Shown here: one piece after another, positions 1 through 10,348 of the stretch
How the letters are laid out: every line of letters begins with the position of its first letter
Position numbering within the stretch: the first letter of the stretch is position 1
Source of the DNA: Polaromonas sp. UBA4122
Lineage (GTDB): Bacteria; Pseudomonadota; Gammaproteobacteria; Burkholderiales; Burkholderiaceae_C
Length of the DNA: 39,659 nucleotides
Assembly (NCBI GenBank): GCA_002381615.1
Contig: DFWY01000101.1
Coordinates: forward strand, 18,910-58,568
Direction of reading: 5' to 3'
Made by a program: the position numbers and the translations under genes
The notes under the pieces: model-generated
Database searches by the model: none
What the model saw: the letters and a program-made list of their open reading frames with translations, nothing else
Told to the model about the DNA's origin: nothing

Positions 1-2
1 GG

Positions 3-3000
3 GGTGGGAGATGTGAAAAAGAGCCAGCTTTTCCCGGGGCCGGGGTTTTTCTGGAGCGCAACACCCCCGCCCCCCGCCATATTGAAGTGCAGATCTTCGG
101 GGATGGCGCGGGCGAGGTGCTGGCGCTTGGCGAGCGTGATTGTTCGCTGCAGCGGCGCAACCAAAAAGTAGTCGAGGAAACACCGGCGCCGAACCTGCGC
201 GAAGAGGTCCGTCAGGCCCTGCTGGAGACTGCACGCAAGCTGGCCCGGACGGCGTCCTACCGTTCGGCCGGCACGGTCGAGTTTGTGGTCGATGCGACAA
301 CGCAAGAGTTCTTTTTTCTCGAAGTCAATGCGCGCCTGCAGGTCGAGCACGGTGTGACCGAGGCCGTCACCGGTGTGGATCTGGTGGAGTGGATGGTTCG
401 TCTGGCGGCCGGGGATATGCCGCCTTTGCATACGCTGCAGGTTGTGCCGCGCGGACATGCGGTGCAGGCACGCCTGTACGCCGAGGACCCGGCGAAAAAT
501 TTTCAGCCGTCGACCGGCCTGCTGACCGAGGTGCATTTTCCGCGCGATCTGCGGGTGGATACCTGGATCGAACGCGGCACCGAGGTCAGTGCGCATTACG
601 ACCCGATGCTGGCCAAACTGATCGCGCATGGCGACAACCGCGAGCAGGCCCTTGCGCGCTTGGGCCAGGCCTTGAGCGAGACCCGCATCGCGGGGCTGGA
701 GTCCAATCTCGATTACCTGCGCGGGCTGATATCTTTTGTGCCATTTTGCGAAGGGCTCCACACCACGCGAAGCCTTGCCACATTCGCGGCGCCCAGCCAT
801 GCCATCGACGTGCTCAGCCCGGGCGTGCAAACCTCGGTGCAGGACTGGCCGGGCCGGCTCGGCTATTGGGACGTGGGGGTGCCGCCCTCGGGCCCAATGG
901 ACGGGCTGGCGCTGCGCCTGGCCAACCGGCTCGTGGGTAACCGCGAGGGTGATGCGGCGCTCGAGATCACGGTCGCCGGCCCGATCCTGAGCTTTCGCAG
1001 TGCGCAGCAGGTGGCTGTCACGGGCGCTCCCATCGAGCTGACGCTGGACGGTGCGCCAGTGCCCATGGGCAAGGCGCTTTCGGTGGTTGCCGGGCAGACG
1101 CTGCGCATTGGCCGCGTGACGGGTGCGGGCAGCCGTGCCTATTTGTCTGTGAGCGGCAGTATCGACGTGCCCAGCTATCTGGGCAGCGGCTCGACCTTTA
1201 CCCTCGGCCAGTTTGGCGGCCATGGCGGCCGGGTGCTGCGTGCCGGCGATGTGCTGCATGTGGGCCAGACGGCTGCCTTGCCGGCCATGGATGCCGAGAC
1301 GGCGGCGACCTTGGCGCCGATTTATGGCCCGCACTGGGACATCGGCGTGCTGATCGGGCCGCATGCCGCCCCCGACTTCTTCACGCCAGGTGACATCGAG
1401 ATGTTTTTTGCCACCGATTGGCAGGTGCACTACAACTCGAGCCGCACCGGTGTGCGGCTGATCGGCCCCAAGCCAACGTGGGCCAGACGCGATGGTGGCG
1501 AGGCCGGTCTGCACCCCTCGAACATCCACGACAACGCCTATGCCATCGGCGCCATCGACTTCACTGGAGACATGCCGGTGATCCTTGGGCCTGACGGCCC
1601 TAGCCTGGGCGGTTTCGTGTGCCCGGCCACCGTGGTACAGGCTGAGTTGTGGAAGCTGGGCCAGCTTTCACCCGGCAATACGGTGCGCTTCAAGCCTTTG
1701 CAGCAGGAAGAGGCGGCCGAGCTGGCGAGGGCCCAACACATAGCACTGGCCGTGCCGGCGCCTGCGGAGTCGGATATCGATCTGCCACCCGTGCTTGGCC
1801 CGGCGCAGAGCCAGCCGCTGGATGCCGCCGTGCTGCACCGCTCACCCGCCCAGGGCAATGGCGTCGAGGTGGTTTACCGACGCGCGGGTGACGCCTATGT
1901 GCTGATCGAATTTGGTGAGCTCAAGCTGGACCTGACATTGCGCTTTTTGGTACACGCCCTGATGACGCGCTTGCAGACCTGGCGCGACGAGGGCCGCTTG
2001 AATGGCGTCATTGACTTGACCCCGGGCATCCGCTCGCTGCAGGTTCATTACGATCCGTTACGTCTGCCGCTGCCGCACCTGATGGACAGGCTGCTGCAAG
2101 CGCAGGCCGGACTGGTTGCTGCCGATGACATTGAGGTGCCGAGCCGCACGGTCTGGCTGCCGCTGTCGTGGGACGACCCTGCCACGAAGCTGGCCATCGA
2201 AAAATACATGCAGTCGGTCAGCGCCGATGCGCCCTGGTGCCCGAGCAATATCGAGTTCATCCGCCGCATCAACGGTCTGCCCGATATCCAGGCGGTCTAT
2301 GACATCCTGTTCGACGCCAGCTACATGGTGCTCGGTCTCGGTGACGTGTACCTCGGCGCGCCTGTAGCCACGCCGCTGGACCCAAGGCACCGGCTCGTGA
2401 CCACCAAGTACAACCCGGCACGCACCTGGACCCCTGAAAACGCCGTGGGAATCGGGGGGGCCTACCTGTGCGTGTATGGCATGGAAGGCCCGGGCGGCTA
2501 CCAGTTCGTCGGTCGTACGGTGCAAATGTGGAACCGCTGGCGGGAGACGCGCGAGTTCCCTGAGGGCAAGCCCTGGCTGCTGCGCTTTTTCGACCAGATT
2601 CGCTTCTACCCGATGGGTGCCGAGGAGTTGCTGGCCTATCGCAAGGACTTCATTGCCGGGCGTGCTTCCCTGCGCATTGAGGAAGGGGTTTTTCGCCTGT
2701 CGAATTACCAGCGCTTCTTGCGTGACAACGACGCTTCGATCAAGGATTTCAAACAGGGCCAGCAGGCCGCCTTTGAGGCCGAGCGTGAACGCTGGCGCCT
2801 GGCGGGCGTGTCCGAGGCGACCGATACCGCTACCTCCGACGACGCGGATGCCCACGCCGCTGCGGCCCAGGCTTTTGACGGCGAAGTCGTTGCCTCACAG
2901 GTTTCGGGCGGCGTCTGGTCCGTGCAGGTTGAGGTGGGGGCCGAAGTGAAGGCTGGGCAGACGCTGCTGGTGATCGAGTCCATGAAGATGGAAATCACCG

Positions 3001-3092
3001 TGCACGCCCATTGCGATGGCCGTATCGAGCAGCTTCTGTGCGCCGAAGGCCAGTCCGTGACAGCTGGGCAACCGCTCGTGCTGATGCGTTAA
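3..3092 (+). CDS. uca: urea carboxylase, 5'-truncated by the window edge
   Basis: Biotin enzyme that carboxylates urea to allophanate with ATP and bicarbonate; the gene downstream completes the pathway. The frame is open from base 3, so the N-terminus lies off the window and about 1,030 of the usual ~1,200 residues are visible. Counting the GTG codon at 87 as residue 1, the order is: end of the biotin carboxylase ATP-grasp fold (EVNARLQVEHGVTE at 79-92), biotin carboxylase C-terminal domain to ~235, KipA-like carboxyltransferase half (~245-545, with a VQDWPGR motif), KipI-like half (~590-800) and a biotinyl domain with ESMKME at 964-969; biotin would attach to Lys967. The GTG at 87 is not the real start, because the conserved HIEVQIFGDG motif begins before it. 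The first ~75 bases read poorly against the family and look like sequence error at a contig end. Confidence 0.95.
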   Translation, partial: GGRCEKEPAFPGAGVFLERNTPAPRHIEVQIFGDGAGEVLALGERDCSLQRRNQKVVEETPAPNLREEVRQALLETARKLARTASYRSAGTVEFVVDATTQEFFFLEVNARLQVEHGVTEAVTGVDLVEWMVRLAAGDMPPLHTLQVVPRGHAVQARLYAEDPAKNFQPSTGLLTEVHFPRDLRVDTWIERGTEVSAHYDPMLAKLIAHGDNREQALARLGQALSETRIAGLESNLDYLRGLISFVPFCEGLHTTRSLATFAAPSHAIDVLSPGVQTSVQDWPGRLGYWDVGVPPSGPMDGLALRLANRLVGNREGDAALEITVAGPILSFRSAQQVAVTGAPIELTLDGAPVPMGKALSVVAGQTLRIGRVTGAGSRAYLSVSGSIDVPSYLGSGSTFTLGQFGGHGGRVLRAGDVLHVGQTAALPAMDAETAATLAPIYGPHWDIGVLIGPHAAPDFFTPGDIEMFFATDWQVHYNSSRTGVRLIGPKPTWARRDGGEAGLHPSNIHDNAYAIGAIDFTGDMPVILGPDGPSLGGFVCPATVVQAELWKLGQLSPGNTVRFKPLQQEEAAELARAQHIALAVPAPAESDIDLPPVLGPAQSQPLDAAVLHRSPAQGNGVEVVYRRAGDAYVLIEFGELKLDLTLRFLVHALMTRLQTWRDEGRLNGVIDLTPGIRSLQVHYDPLRLPLPHLMDRLLQAQAGLVAADDIEVPSRTVWLPLSWDDPATKLAIEKYMQSVSADAPWCPSNIEFIRRINGLPDIQAVYDILFDASYMVLGLGDVYLGAPVATPLDPRHRLVTTKYNPARTWTPENAVGIGGAYLCVYGMEGPGGYQFVGRTVQMWNRWRETREFPEGKPWLLRFFDQIRFYPMGAEELLAYRKDFIAGRASLRIEEGVFRLSNYQRFLRDNDASIKDFKQGQQAAFEAERERWRLAGVSEATDTATSDDADAHAAAAQAFDGEVVASQVSGGVWSVQVEVGAEVKAGQTLLVIESMKMEITVHAHCDGRIEQLLCAEGQSVTAGQPLVLMR

Positions 3093-3094
3093 AC

Positions 3095-3104
3095 AAGGAG
3101 GTGA
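3095..3104 (+). promoter_or_regulatory. near-perfect ribosome binding site that decides the atzF start
   Basis: AAGGAGGTGA lies directly after the urea carboxylase stop and is complementary to the 3' end of 16S rRNA. It sets the start at the second of two adjacent ATGs (3107, five bases after GGAGG) rather than at the ATG at 3104 or any earlier in-frame codon inside the upstream gene. Confidence 0.75.
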
Positions 3105-3106
3105 TG

Positions 3107-4933
3107 ATGCGACTGGATCTTTCAATTCCCGCCCTGCGGGCCCGCTACCTCGATGGCAGTCTGACGCCGGCACTGCTGGTGAAACTGCTGCATGAACAGA
3201 TGCTGGCGGAAGATGCTGCCCTGGATCGCCACCTGTGGATCCGCCGCCTGATGCTCGATGAAATGCACGCCTATGCTGTCGCACTGGAGAAGGCTGACGC
3301 GAAGACTCTGCCCCTGTACGGCATTCCGTTTGCCATCAAGGACAACATCGACCTGGCAGGCATCCCCACCACGGCCGCTTGCCCGGAGTTTGCCTACACG
3401 CCGGAGGCCAGCGCTACCGTGGTGCAGCGGCTGATCGCGGCCGGAGCGATCCCCGTGGGCAAGACCAATCTCGATCAGTTTGCGACCGGCCTGGTAGGGG
3501 TGCGCTCGCCGTATGGGGCCTGCCGCAACAGCATCAACCCGGACTACGTGTCAGGCGGTTCATCCGCAGGCTCGGCCGTCGCGGTCGCACTTGGGCTGGC
3601 CAGCTTTTCACTGGGCACGGATACCGCTGGTTCAGGCCGTGTGCCGGCAATGTTCAATAACCTGGTGGGTCTGAAACCCACCTGCGGCCGAATTCCTGCC
3701 ACGGGCGTGGTGCCTGCCTGTCGCACGCTCGACGCAGTGTCGGTGTTTGCGCTCACTGCGGCTGATGCGGCCACGGTGCTGGGTGCGGCACAAGGTGAGG
3801 ATCCGCTGGATGCATACTCGCGGACCATGCCCCCGCATGGCTACAACTTCGGTGCGGCCAGCAGCTTTCGCTTCGGCATTCCGCGCGAGGCCGACCTTGA
3901 ATTCCATGGCAACCCCGAAGGCCCCGCGCAGTTTGCCCAGGCCGTAGCGCACTTGCGTGTGCTGGGCGGCACGCCCGTGGAGGTGGACCTCACGCCATTT
4001 CGCGCGGTGGCCACCTTGCTTTATGAAGGCCCTTGGGTGGCCGAGCGGTATCAGGCCATCCGGCCGTTCATCGAGGCACAGCCGCAGGCGCTGCACCCCG
4101 TCACGCGCGCGATCACTGAAAAAGGGGCGCAGATTTCCGCTCCGGATACCTTTGCAGCGTTGTACCGTCTCAAAGAGCTGGAGCGGCAGACCCGGCCGGT
4201 ATGGGAAGACATAGACTGCCTGATCACGCCCACAGCCGGCACCATTTACACCATCGACGCGGTGCAGGCCGACCCGATCCGGCTTAATTCCAATCTGGGC
4301 CACTACACCAACTACGTGAATCTGCTGGACCTTTCGGCGGTCGCGGTGCCCACCGGTTTCATGAGTGGCGCGCTGGCGGGCCTGCCCTGGGGTGTGACGC
4401 TGGTGGCGCCTGCCGGACAGGACCTACCCCTGCTTACGCTAGCCTCGCGCCTGCACGCGCGCACGGTGCCCACAGTGGGCGCAACGCCGCACGCCCCGCA
4501 CCGCCTGGCCAGTGCCACGCCGGATGGTTCACCGTTTCCCTCGGGTCAGGTCCAGGTGGCCGTTTGCGGCGCACATTTGAGCGGCTTGCCCTTGAATGGG
4601 CAATTGACGCAGCGCGGCGCACGGCTGGTGCGGCTGGTGCGTAGCGCACCCTGCTACAAGCTGTTCGCGCTACCGGGCGGGCCACCCAGGCGCCCCGGCA
4701 TGCTGCGGGTTGACGAGGGTGGTGCTGCCATCGAGATGGAGGTGTGGGAACTGCCAGCGCGCGAATTTGGTTCTTTTGTGGCTGGCATTCCGGCCCCCTT
4801 GGGGATGGGCACCGTGGCGCTGGAAGACGGCACCCAGGTGCAGGGCTTTGTCTGTGAGGCGTATGCAAGCGCCCAGGCACAGGACATCACCCACTTCGGC
4901 GGATGGCGCAGCTATCTGCGCAGCGTCTCCTGA
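3107..4933 (+). CDS. atzF: allophanate hydrolase
   Basis: Hydrolyses allophanate to ammonia and CO2, the second step of urea use after urea carboxylase. It is 608 residues long, the usual size for the full two-domain enzyme. The amidase-signature domain shows the Ser-cisSer-Lys triad: Lys78 (in FAIKDN), Ser152 (in GGSSAGS) and Ser176 (in DTAGSGR). Spacings of 74 and 24 residues fit the family. The C-terminal third (from ~440) is the AtzF C-terminal domain, containing PGGPPRRPG. The gene begins 14 bases after the urea carboxylase stop with a very strong ribosome binding site, so the two are an operon. It converges on the EamA gene downstream with only 15 bases between. No urea permease or regulator is visible on the right; one could lie left of the window. 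Confidence 0.96.
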   Translation: MRLDLSIPALRARYLDGSLTPALLVKLLHEQMLAEDAALDRHLWIRRLMLDEMHAYAVALEKADAKTLPLYGIPFAIKDNIDLAGIPTTAACPEFAYTPEASATVVQRLIAAGAIPVGKTNLDQFATGLVGVRSPYGACRNSINPDYVSGGSSAGSAVAVALGLASFSLGTDTAGSGRVPAMFNNLVGLKPTCGRIPATGVVPACRTLDAVSVFALTAADAATVLGAAQGEDPLDAYSRTMPPHGYNFGAASSFRFGIPREADLEFHGNPEGPAQFAQAVAHLRVLGGTPVEVDLTPFRAVATLLYEGPWVAERYQAIRPFIEAQPQALHPVTRAITEKGAQISAPDTFAALYRLKELERQTRPVWEDIDCLITPTAGTIYTIDAVQADPIRLNSNLGHYTNYVNLLDLSAVAVPTGFMSGALAGLPWGVTLVAPAGQDLPLLTLASRLHARTVPTVGATPHAPHRLASATPDGSPFPSGQVQVAVCGAHLSGLPLNGQLTQRGARLVRLVRSAPCYKLFALPGGPPRRPGMLRVDEGGAAIEMEVWELPAREFGSFVAGIPAPLGMGTVALEDGTQVQGFVCEAYASAQAQDITHFGGWRSYLRSVS

Positions 4934-4948
4934 GGGGAGGGCCTGGGT

Positions 4949-5824
4949 TCAGGTCGTCTGCGATGAGCCGGCTGCGAGCAGGACGGCCAGAAGGATCAGG
5001 CCGCCGCCGAACAGCGTGCGCGCCGACAGTTCGCCCGCGCCGAGCATGACCGATGAGGCGCTGGCAAACACCACCTCCGAAAGCATGATGAGCGAGGTGG
5101 TGCTCGCGCTCAGGCGCGAGGCGCCATACTGCAGCGCCAGATTGCCGGCGAGAAACGCCAGGCTGATGAGTATGGCCACGCCGATCCAGGCGCTACTGGG
5201 TGCTGGCGGTGCAGCCATCAGGCCCAACCCCATACCGCTGACTGCAGCCCCTGTGGCCATGAGCGCGCCGCCGCCAAACATGGCCAGGATGCGCGACTCG
5301 CCGGGGGTCTGGTTGAGCCGGCGCAGCAGGATGTTGGTCAGGGCAAAGCTGAAGCCGCCCATGAGTGCCAGCCAGTCGGCCAGACTCTCAGGCACGGGCC
5401 AGGGGGACGCCGGTGTCTTGAGCACAATGACCAGGCCGGTCAGGGCCAGCGCGAGCCGCAAGAGCGAGCCGGCGCCCGGCCGCTCACCCAGCAGTGGCCA
5501 GGCCAGCAGCACCACCCAGGCCGGCATCAGGTAAAACAGCAACACCACGCGCACTACGTCGCCCATCGTCACGGCCCAATTGAACCCAACATTGGTCAGC
5601 CCTGAGGCGGCCATCAGCAGCCACAGCATCGGGTGCCGCAGCAGGCCGCGCCAGGCGCCGGGCCTGACCAGCAACAGGCACAGCAGTGAGAAGACAAAGA
5701 TGATGGCCGTGGCCCACAAGGGGTGCAGTCCATGGCGCTGGAGTTCGCGAAATGGCCACCAGGACACGCCCCAGACCAGCGCGTTGAGCACCAGGGCCAG
5801 AGCAGGAAGCAGGGAGTTTTGCAT
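4949..5824 (-). CDS. EamA/DMT-family transporter
   Basis: Inner-membrane protein of 291 residues made almost wholly of about ten hydrophobic helices, with the two-fold EamA repeat (first half ~8-135, second ~150-285). The motif NALVWGVSWWPFRELQRHG near the N-terminus is typical of drug/metabolite exporters in this superfamily. The substrate cannot be read from sequence. It lies 18 bases downstream of lplT on the same strand and may be co-transcribed with it. The stop converges on allophanate hydrolase. I see no signal for a specific regulator. Confidence 0.85.
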   Translation of the reverse strand: MQNSLLPALALVLNALVWGVSWWPFRELQRHGLHPLWATAIIFVFSLLCLLLVRPGAWRGLLRHPMLWLLMAASGLTNVGFNWAVTMGDVVRVVLLFYLMPAWVVLLAWPLLGERPGAGSLLRLALALTGLVIVLKTPASPWPVPESLADWLALMGGFSFALTNILLRRLNQTPGESRILAMFGGGALMATGAAVSGMGLGLMAAPPAPSSAWIGVAILISLAFLAGNLALQYGASRLSASTTSLIMLSEVVFASASSVMLGAGELSARTLFGGGLILLAVLLAAGSSQTT

Positions 5825-5842
5825 GCGCCCGCGCCGTCGCCA

Positions 5843-7126
5843 TCAACCGTGATGGTTGTCGCTGCGGGCGATGCTCAACAAGTGGTCAAGCTGCTCTTTG
5901 TATTTGAGGCAGTTGCTTTTGTGCCAGCGCTGGATCAGCCACATGAAACTGACGACGACCACACCAAAGGCGGTAATGGCGCCAAAGGCTGACAGGCCCA
6001 TGCCGGTTGAGAGACTGTAGAAAGCCCCCAGACTCAAAATGCAAGCCTGCTCGTTGAAATTCTGCACGGCAATCGAGCGTCCCGAGCCCATGAGGTTGTG
6101 CCCGCGGTGCTGCAGCAGCGCATTCATCGGAACCACCAGAAACCCGCCCAGGCCGCCCAGCAGAATCAGGAAAGGTGCAGCCACCCAGACGTTGCTAATG
6201 AAGTTCATCAAAATGACCAGCACACCCATGGCAATGCCCAGGGGCATGACCTTGGCCGCCTGGTCCAGACGCATGCGCATCGAGGCCAGCACGGCCCCCA
6301 CCGCCGTGCCAATCGCCACCACGCCCACCAGTGAAGACGCTTGCGTGGTGCTATAGCCCAGGGCCGCCGCACTCCACGCCAGCACGATGTAGCGCAGGTT
6401 GCCTGAGACACCCCAGAACAGCGTGGTCGTGGCCAGCGAGATCTGTCCCAGCTTGTCGCGCCACAGCGCCGCGTTGCAGTTCCAGAAATCGGGTAGCAGC
6501 TCCAGCTTGTTGCGCGGCATGGGCCGCATTTCAACGCCGGTGTTCGGGATGCGCGTGTTGAACCATGCGGCAATGATGTACAGCAGTATCAGCGCCGAAA
6601 TTGCCGCTTCGGGTGCGGTGTCAATGCCGGTGTCGATCATCGGAAAGTCAAACGACAGCAGTAGGCGGGACACCGAATGGCCGACCAGCTGGCCGCCCAG
6701 CAGCACCCCGAGAATGATCGATGAAATCGTCAGTCCCTCAATCCAGCCATTGGCCTTGACCAGTTGCGAGGCCGGCAGCAATTCGGTCAGGATGCCGTAT
6801 TTGGCGGGCGAATAAGCGGCAGCGCCCAGCCCGACAATGGCATATGACATCAAAGGATGCGAGCCAAACAGCATCATCAGGCAACCGACGATCTTGATGG
6901 CATTGCTCGCAAACATGACCTGGCCCTTGGGCCGCGCATCTGCAAAAGCCCCAACAAAAGGCGCCAAAACCACGTAAAACAGCGCAAACATCGGCACCAG
7001 CGCGGCAGGCTGCCACTTCGGCGCCCCGCTGGTTTTGAGCAGTTCCACGGCGGATACAAACAGCGCGTTATCAGCCAGCGAGCTGAAAAATTGGGCCGCC
7101 ATGATGGTGTAAAAACCGCGCTTCAT
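5843..7126 (-). CDS. lplT: lysophospholipid transporter LplT (MFS)
   Basis: Major-facilitator protein of 427 residues. The N-terminus MKRGFYTIMAAQFFSSLADN and the AAYSPAKYGILTELLP motif are characteristic of LplT, which flips lysophospholipids across the inner membrane for re-acylation. In enterobacteria lplT precedes the acyltransferase gene aas; here no aas follows, only an EamA transporter. The gene is divergent from alr with 179 bases between the starts, and both promoters must lie there. The ATG at 7126 is the natural start because MKRGFY aligns with the family N-terminus. Confidence 0.9.
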   Translation of the reverse strand: MKRGFYTIMAAQFFSSLADNALFVSAVELLKTSGAPKWQPAALVPMFALFYVVLAPFVGAFADARPKGQVMFASNAIKIVGCLMMLFGSHPLMSYAIVGLGAAAYSPAKYGILTELLPASQLVKANGWIEGLTISSIILGVLLGGQLVGHSVSRLLLSFDFPMIDTGIDTAPEAAISALILLYIIAAWFNTRIPNTGVEMRPMPRNKLELLPDFWNCNAALWRDKLGQISLATTTLFWGVSGNLRYIVLAWSAAALGYSTTQASSLVGVVAIGTAVGAVLASMRMRLDQAAKVMPLGIAMGVLVILMNFISNVWVAAPFLILLGGLGGFLVVPMNALLQHRGHNLMGSGRSIAVQNFNEQACILSLGAFYSLSTGMGLSAFGAITAFGVVVVSFMWLIQRWHKSNCLKYKEQLDHLLSIARSDNHHG

Positions 7127-7305
7127 TAAACTGTATTGATTACCGCATTAAATGCATCAGCTGATCTGATGCCGCAAGATAAGGGTGAATGTCTCCAAAC
7201 GATGCAGGTTTATAGCATGGGGGCCGGTGTCAGAATCCATAAAGACCCTTAACAGGATTGCGCCAACGCCGACTCGCCGCCATAAACCCACCACACCATT
7301 GCGCC

Positions 7306-8400
7306 ATGCCACGTCCCATTTTTGCCACCATTCACACTGCAGCGCTGAGCCACAACCTCGCGCGCGCCCGTGCGGCCGCGCCTGACGCGCGGGTCTGGGC
7401 TGTCGTCAAGGCCAATGCCTACGGCCACGGCATTGAGCGTGTTTTTGACGCGTTGCGCAGCGCCGACGGTTTTGCCCTGCTCGATCTGGCCGAGGCGCAG
7501 CGCCTGCGTGCACTCGACTGGCGTGGCCCCATCCTGCTGCTGGAAGGCTGCTTTGACGCACGCGACCTGGAGTTGTGTTCGCGCCTTGGCCTTTGGCACG
7601 CCATCCACTGCAACGAGCAAATCGATTGGCTCGCCGCCCACAAGACCCGGTTGCCGCACCGCGTTTTTCTCAAAATGAACTCAGGCATGAACCGTCTGGG
7701 TTTCACGCCCGAGCGCTACCGCGCCGCCTGGACGCGCCTGAACGCCTTGCCGCAGGTCGATGAGATTTCGCTGATGACACATTTCTCCGACGCCGACGGC
7801 CCCAAAGGCATCGCCGTGCAACTCAAGGCCTTTGACGCCGTGACCCATGACCTGCCCGGCGAGCGCACGCTCAGCAACAGCGCCGCCACGCTGCGCCATG
7901 GTGAGGTGCTGGCCGGGCGATCCGACTGGGTACGGCCCGGCATCGCGGTGTACGGCAGCGCACCCGACTTTCCCGATCACAGCGCCGCCGACTGGGGCCT
8001 GCAGCCCACGATGACGCTGGCCTCCCGAATCATCGGCGTGCAGCACCTGGTGGCCGGTGACACCGTGGGCTACGGCTCCGGTTTCACCGCCGATGGGCCG
8101 CTGCGCATCGGCGTGGTCGCCTGCGGTTATGCCGACGGTTATCCCAGGCACTGCAGCACCGGCACGCCCGTGCTGGTGAACGGCGTGCGCACGCGCATGG
8201 TGGCCCGGGTGAGCATGGACATGATCACGGTGGACCTGACACCTGTGCCTGATGCCGGGATGGGCGCGGAGGTGACCTTGTGGGGCCAGTCTTCAGGTGG
8301 CGCCGCGCTGCCCATTGACGAGGTGGCGCAGGCGGGCGGGACCGTCGGCTACGAGTTGATGTGCGCGCTGGCGCTGCGGGTGCCGGTTCTTGCTGATTGA
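7306..8400 (+). CDS. alr: alanine racemase, biosynthetic
   Basis: PLP enzyme that interconverts L- and D-alanine for peptidoglycan. It is 364 residues long, the usual size. Lys35 in [11 protein letters not shown] is the PLP-binding lysine. The GYADGY motif carries the second catalytic base (Tyr) and RVSMDM follows in the C-terminal barrel. The start ATG at 7306 was chosen because [17 protein letters not shown] matches the family N-terminus; the frame is open further upstream, but that part is not conserved in character. It converges on an EamA gene with 32 bases between. Confidence 0.95.
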   Translation: MPRPIFATIHTAALSHNLARARAAAPDARVWAVVKANAYGHGIERVFDALRSADGFALLDLAEAQRLRALDWRGPILLLEGCFDARDLELCSRLGLWHAIHCNEQIDWLAAHKTRLPHRVFLKMNSGMNRLGFTPERYRAAWTRLNALPQVDEISLMTHFSDADGPKGIAVQLKAFDAVTHDLPGERTLSNSAATLRHGEVLAGRSDWVRPGIAVYGSAPDFPDHSAADWGLQPTMTLASRIIGVQHLVAGDTVGYGSGFTADGPLRIGVVACGYADGYPRHCSTGTPVLVNGVRTRMVARVSMDMITVDLTPVPDAGMGAEVTLWGQSSGGAALPIDEVAQAGGTVGYELMCALALRVPVLAD

Positions 8401-8432
8401 GTTTTGTTGAGGTCGGGGCAAGACCCGGCTGA

Positions 8433-9338
8433 TCAGCGCTTGCGCAGGCCCAGCGCCATCACCGCCCCAACAACAAGCAAAGCCCCCGCCACTTGCACCG
8501 GCGCAATGGCTTGGCCAAGAATCAGCCAGGCCAGCACCAGTGCGAACACGGGCTCCACGTTCATGATGGCCGCGTTGCCGACCACGCCGAGCTTGGGCAA
8601 CACGGTGAACATGATGGTGAACGCCGTGCCGTAGAGAAAAGTGAGCATGGCCAGTCCCCACCAGCCGGCTGTGGCCTGAGGCAGGTGAAAGCCGCCCTGG
8701 CTGGCCACCATGGTCAGGGCCAGGAGGCTGGCCATCGTCATGGTGGTGGCCGTGCGCACCCGGCCATCGACATCGGCGGCTTCATGCTGCGTGATGACCA
8801 GGGCCAGCCCGAAAGTGCCGGCTGCCGCCAGCGCGAAGGCCACGCCCGCGCCGATGCGCGCCCACTGGCCCGACGCGCCCAGGCCTGATGCTGCGCCCAG
8901 CACATCCAGCGCCAGCGCCAGTCCCAGCAGGATCACGGGCATGGCGACCAGCATGGCGCGCTCCGGCCGCTGTCGGTAAATCAGCCAGGCCCATAGCGCG
9001 GTCCAGATCGGATAGGTGTTAAACGCCAGCAGCGCCAGCGCCACCGGCAGCCGTGCCACCGACGAATACAGGCACAGGCTCTGGATGCCGATCAACAGCC
9101 CGATCACTGGCAGCATGCGCTTGTGGCGCGCGCTGAAGCGCACCCGTACACGCTGCAGGCTCAGGATGGCCACAATCACCAAGGCCGTGATGCCGCTGCG
9201 GAACACCACCGCAGTGGCCACATCCACCCCGTTGTTGAAGGCGATGCGTGCCGCCACATGGTTGGCACCCATCATCAGCGCGATGAGCAGCAGCGTGGCG
9301 AAGGCAGTGCCACTGATGGCCTTGCCTGGGCCTGCCAT
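8433..9338 (-). CDS. EamA/DMT-family transporter
   Basis: Polytopic inner-membrane protein of 301 residues with ten predicted helices and the duplicated EamA fold. The N-terminal motif MMGANHVAARIAFNNGVD resembles exporters of the RhaT/EamA group. Its ATG shares one base with the TGA of the upstream reductase gene (TGATG), so translation is probably coupled. As the last gene of an aldolase-reductase-transporter unit it may move a 2-oxo or hydroxy acid, but this is inference from context only. Confidence 0.85.
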   Translation of the reverse strand: MAGPGKAISGTAFATLLLIALMMGANHVAARIAFNNGVDVATAVVFRSGITALVIVAILSLQRVRVRFSARHKRMLPVIGLLIGIQSLCLYSSVARLPVALALLAFNTYPIWTALWAWLIYRQRPERAMLVAMPVILLGLALALDVLGAASGLGASGQWARIGAGVAFALAAAGTFGLALVITQHEAADVDGRVRTATTMTMASLLALTMVASQGGFHLPQATAGWWGLAMLTFLYGTAFTIMFTVLPKLGVVGNAAIMNVEPVFALVLAWLILGQAIAPVQVAGALLVVGAVMALGLRKR

Positions 9339-10348
9339 CAGTAGAGCCCGCGTACGCTGGCGTGCAGCCGCGCCAGGCCCAGCAGCGCATCGGTGAAGGG
9401 GGTGGGCACCTTCGTCAGCTCGCCCAGCTCCTTTACCACGGTCACCAGCGCGTCCAGCTCGACGGCCTTGCCGGCCTCTACATCCTGCAGCATCGACGTC
9501 TTGAAGGCGCCCAGCTTGCGGGTGACCTGGTGCCTGTCTTCGGGTTGCTGGTCGATAGGAATGCCTATGCGTGCGCCTATTTCCTTGGCTTCCAGCATCA
9601 CGCTGGAGATAAAACCGCGCACCAGCTCGTCGCCCAGGATGCGGTCGGTGGTGGCGCCGGTCAGGGCGCTGATCGGGTTGACGCTCATGTTGCCCCAGAG
9701 CTTGAACCAGATGTCTTTCTGGATCTGGTCGGACACCGGGGCTTCGAAACCGGCTTTTCCCAGCAGCGCGGCGAGCTGTTGCACCCGGGCGGTTTTCTTG
9801 CCCGAAGGCTCACCCAGAATGAGCTTGTTGCCAAAGTGGTGGCGCACCAGACCGGGGCCATCCAGCGAGCAGCTCGCATGCACCACGCAGCCGATGATGT
9901 GCTGCCCTTCAATAGCCTGGGCCAGTGCGCCGGTGGGGTCCACTGACGTCAGGCGTTGGCCCGCCAGCATGCCGCCAAAGCCCTGCAAAAACCACCACGG
10001 AACGCCGTTCATGGCGGTCAGGACCATGGTGTTCGGGCCCATCAGCGGTGCCATCTGCCGAACAACTTCGGGCAGCGAAGGCGCCTTGACGGCCAGCACC
10101 ACCAGGTCCTGCACGCCCAGGTCAGTCGGCGCGGCGCTGGATGCCACCGCTTGCGAGGTCACGCGCCCGCCCTGATGCAGGCGCAGGCCGTGCAGCTGCA
10201 GGGCGTCCAGCGTCGCGCCGCGCGCGACCACGCTGACGTTACAGCCCGCCCGAGCCAGCCCGCTGCCTATCCAGCCGCCGATGGCGCCCGCGCCGTAAAT
10301 GCAAACCCGGTGGAAATGAGCAGCGGCTGCGCCGGTTTCAGTAGCCAC
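9338..10348 (-). CDS. panE: 2-dehydropantoate 2-reductase family protein
   Basis: NADPH-dependent reductase of the ApbA/PanE family, 336 residues. The Rossmann motif is GAGAIG at 19-24, followed by the family's C-terminal helical domain with [18 protein letters not shown], which holds the catalytic lysine. PanE reduces ketopantoate in pantothenate synthesis; paralogues act on other 2-oxo acids, so the exact substrate is open. The start is a GTG at 10348 lying 11 bases inside the preceding aldolase gene, and the stop overlaps the EamA start. The three genes therefore form one tightly packed unit, which suggests a catabolic reductase rather than the housekeeping enzyme. Confidence 0.82.
   Translation of the reverse strand: MATETGAAAAHFHRVCIYGAGAIGGWIGSGLARAGCNVSVVARGATLDALQLHGLRLHQGGRVTSQAVASSAAPTDLGVQDLVVLAVKAPSLPEVVRQMAPLMGPNTMVLTAMNGVPWWFLQGFGGMLAGQRLTSVDPTGALAQAIEGQHIIGCVVHASCSLDGPGLVRHHFGNKLILGEPSGKKTARVQQLAALLGKAGFEAPVSDQIQKDIWFKLWGNMSVNPISALTGATTDRILGDELVRGFISSVMLEAKEIGARIGIPIDQQPEDRHQVTRKLGAFKTSMLQDVEAGKAVELDALVTVVKELGELTKVPTPFTDALLGLARLHASVRGLY

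Noticed and set aside
2058-2855. Long open frame on the minus strand inside urea carboxylase
   Set aside because: It is a GC-rich antisense shadow. The plus-strand frame carries the conserved domains and the minus-strand product matches no family I know.
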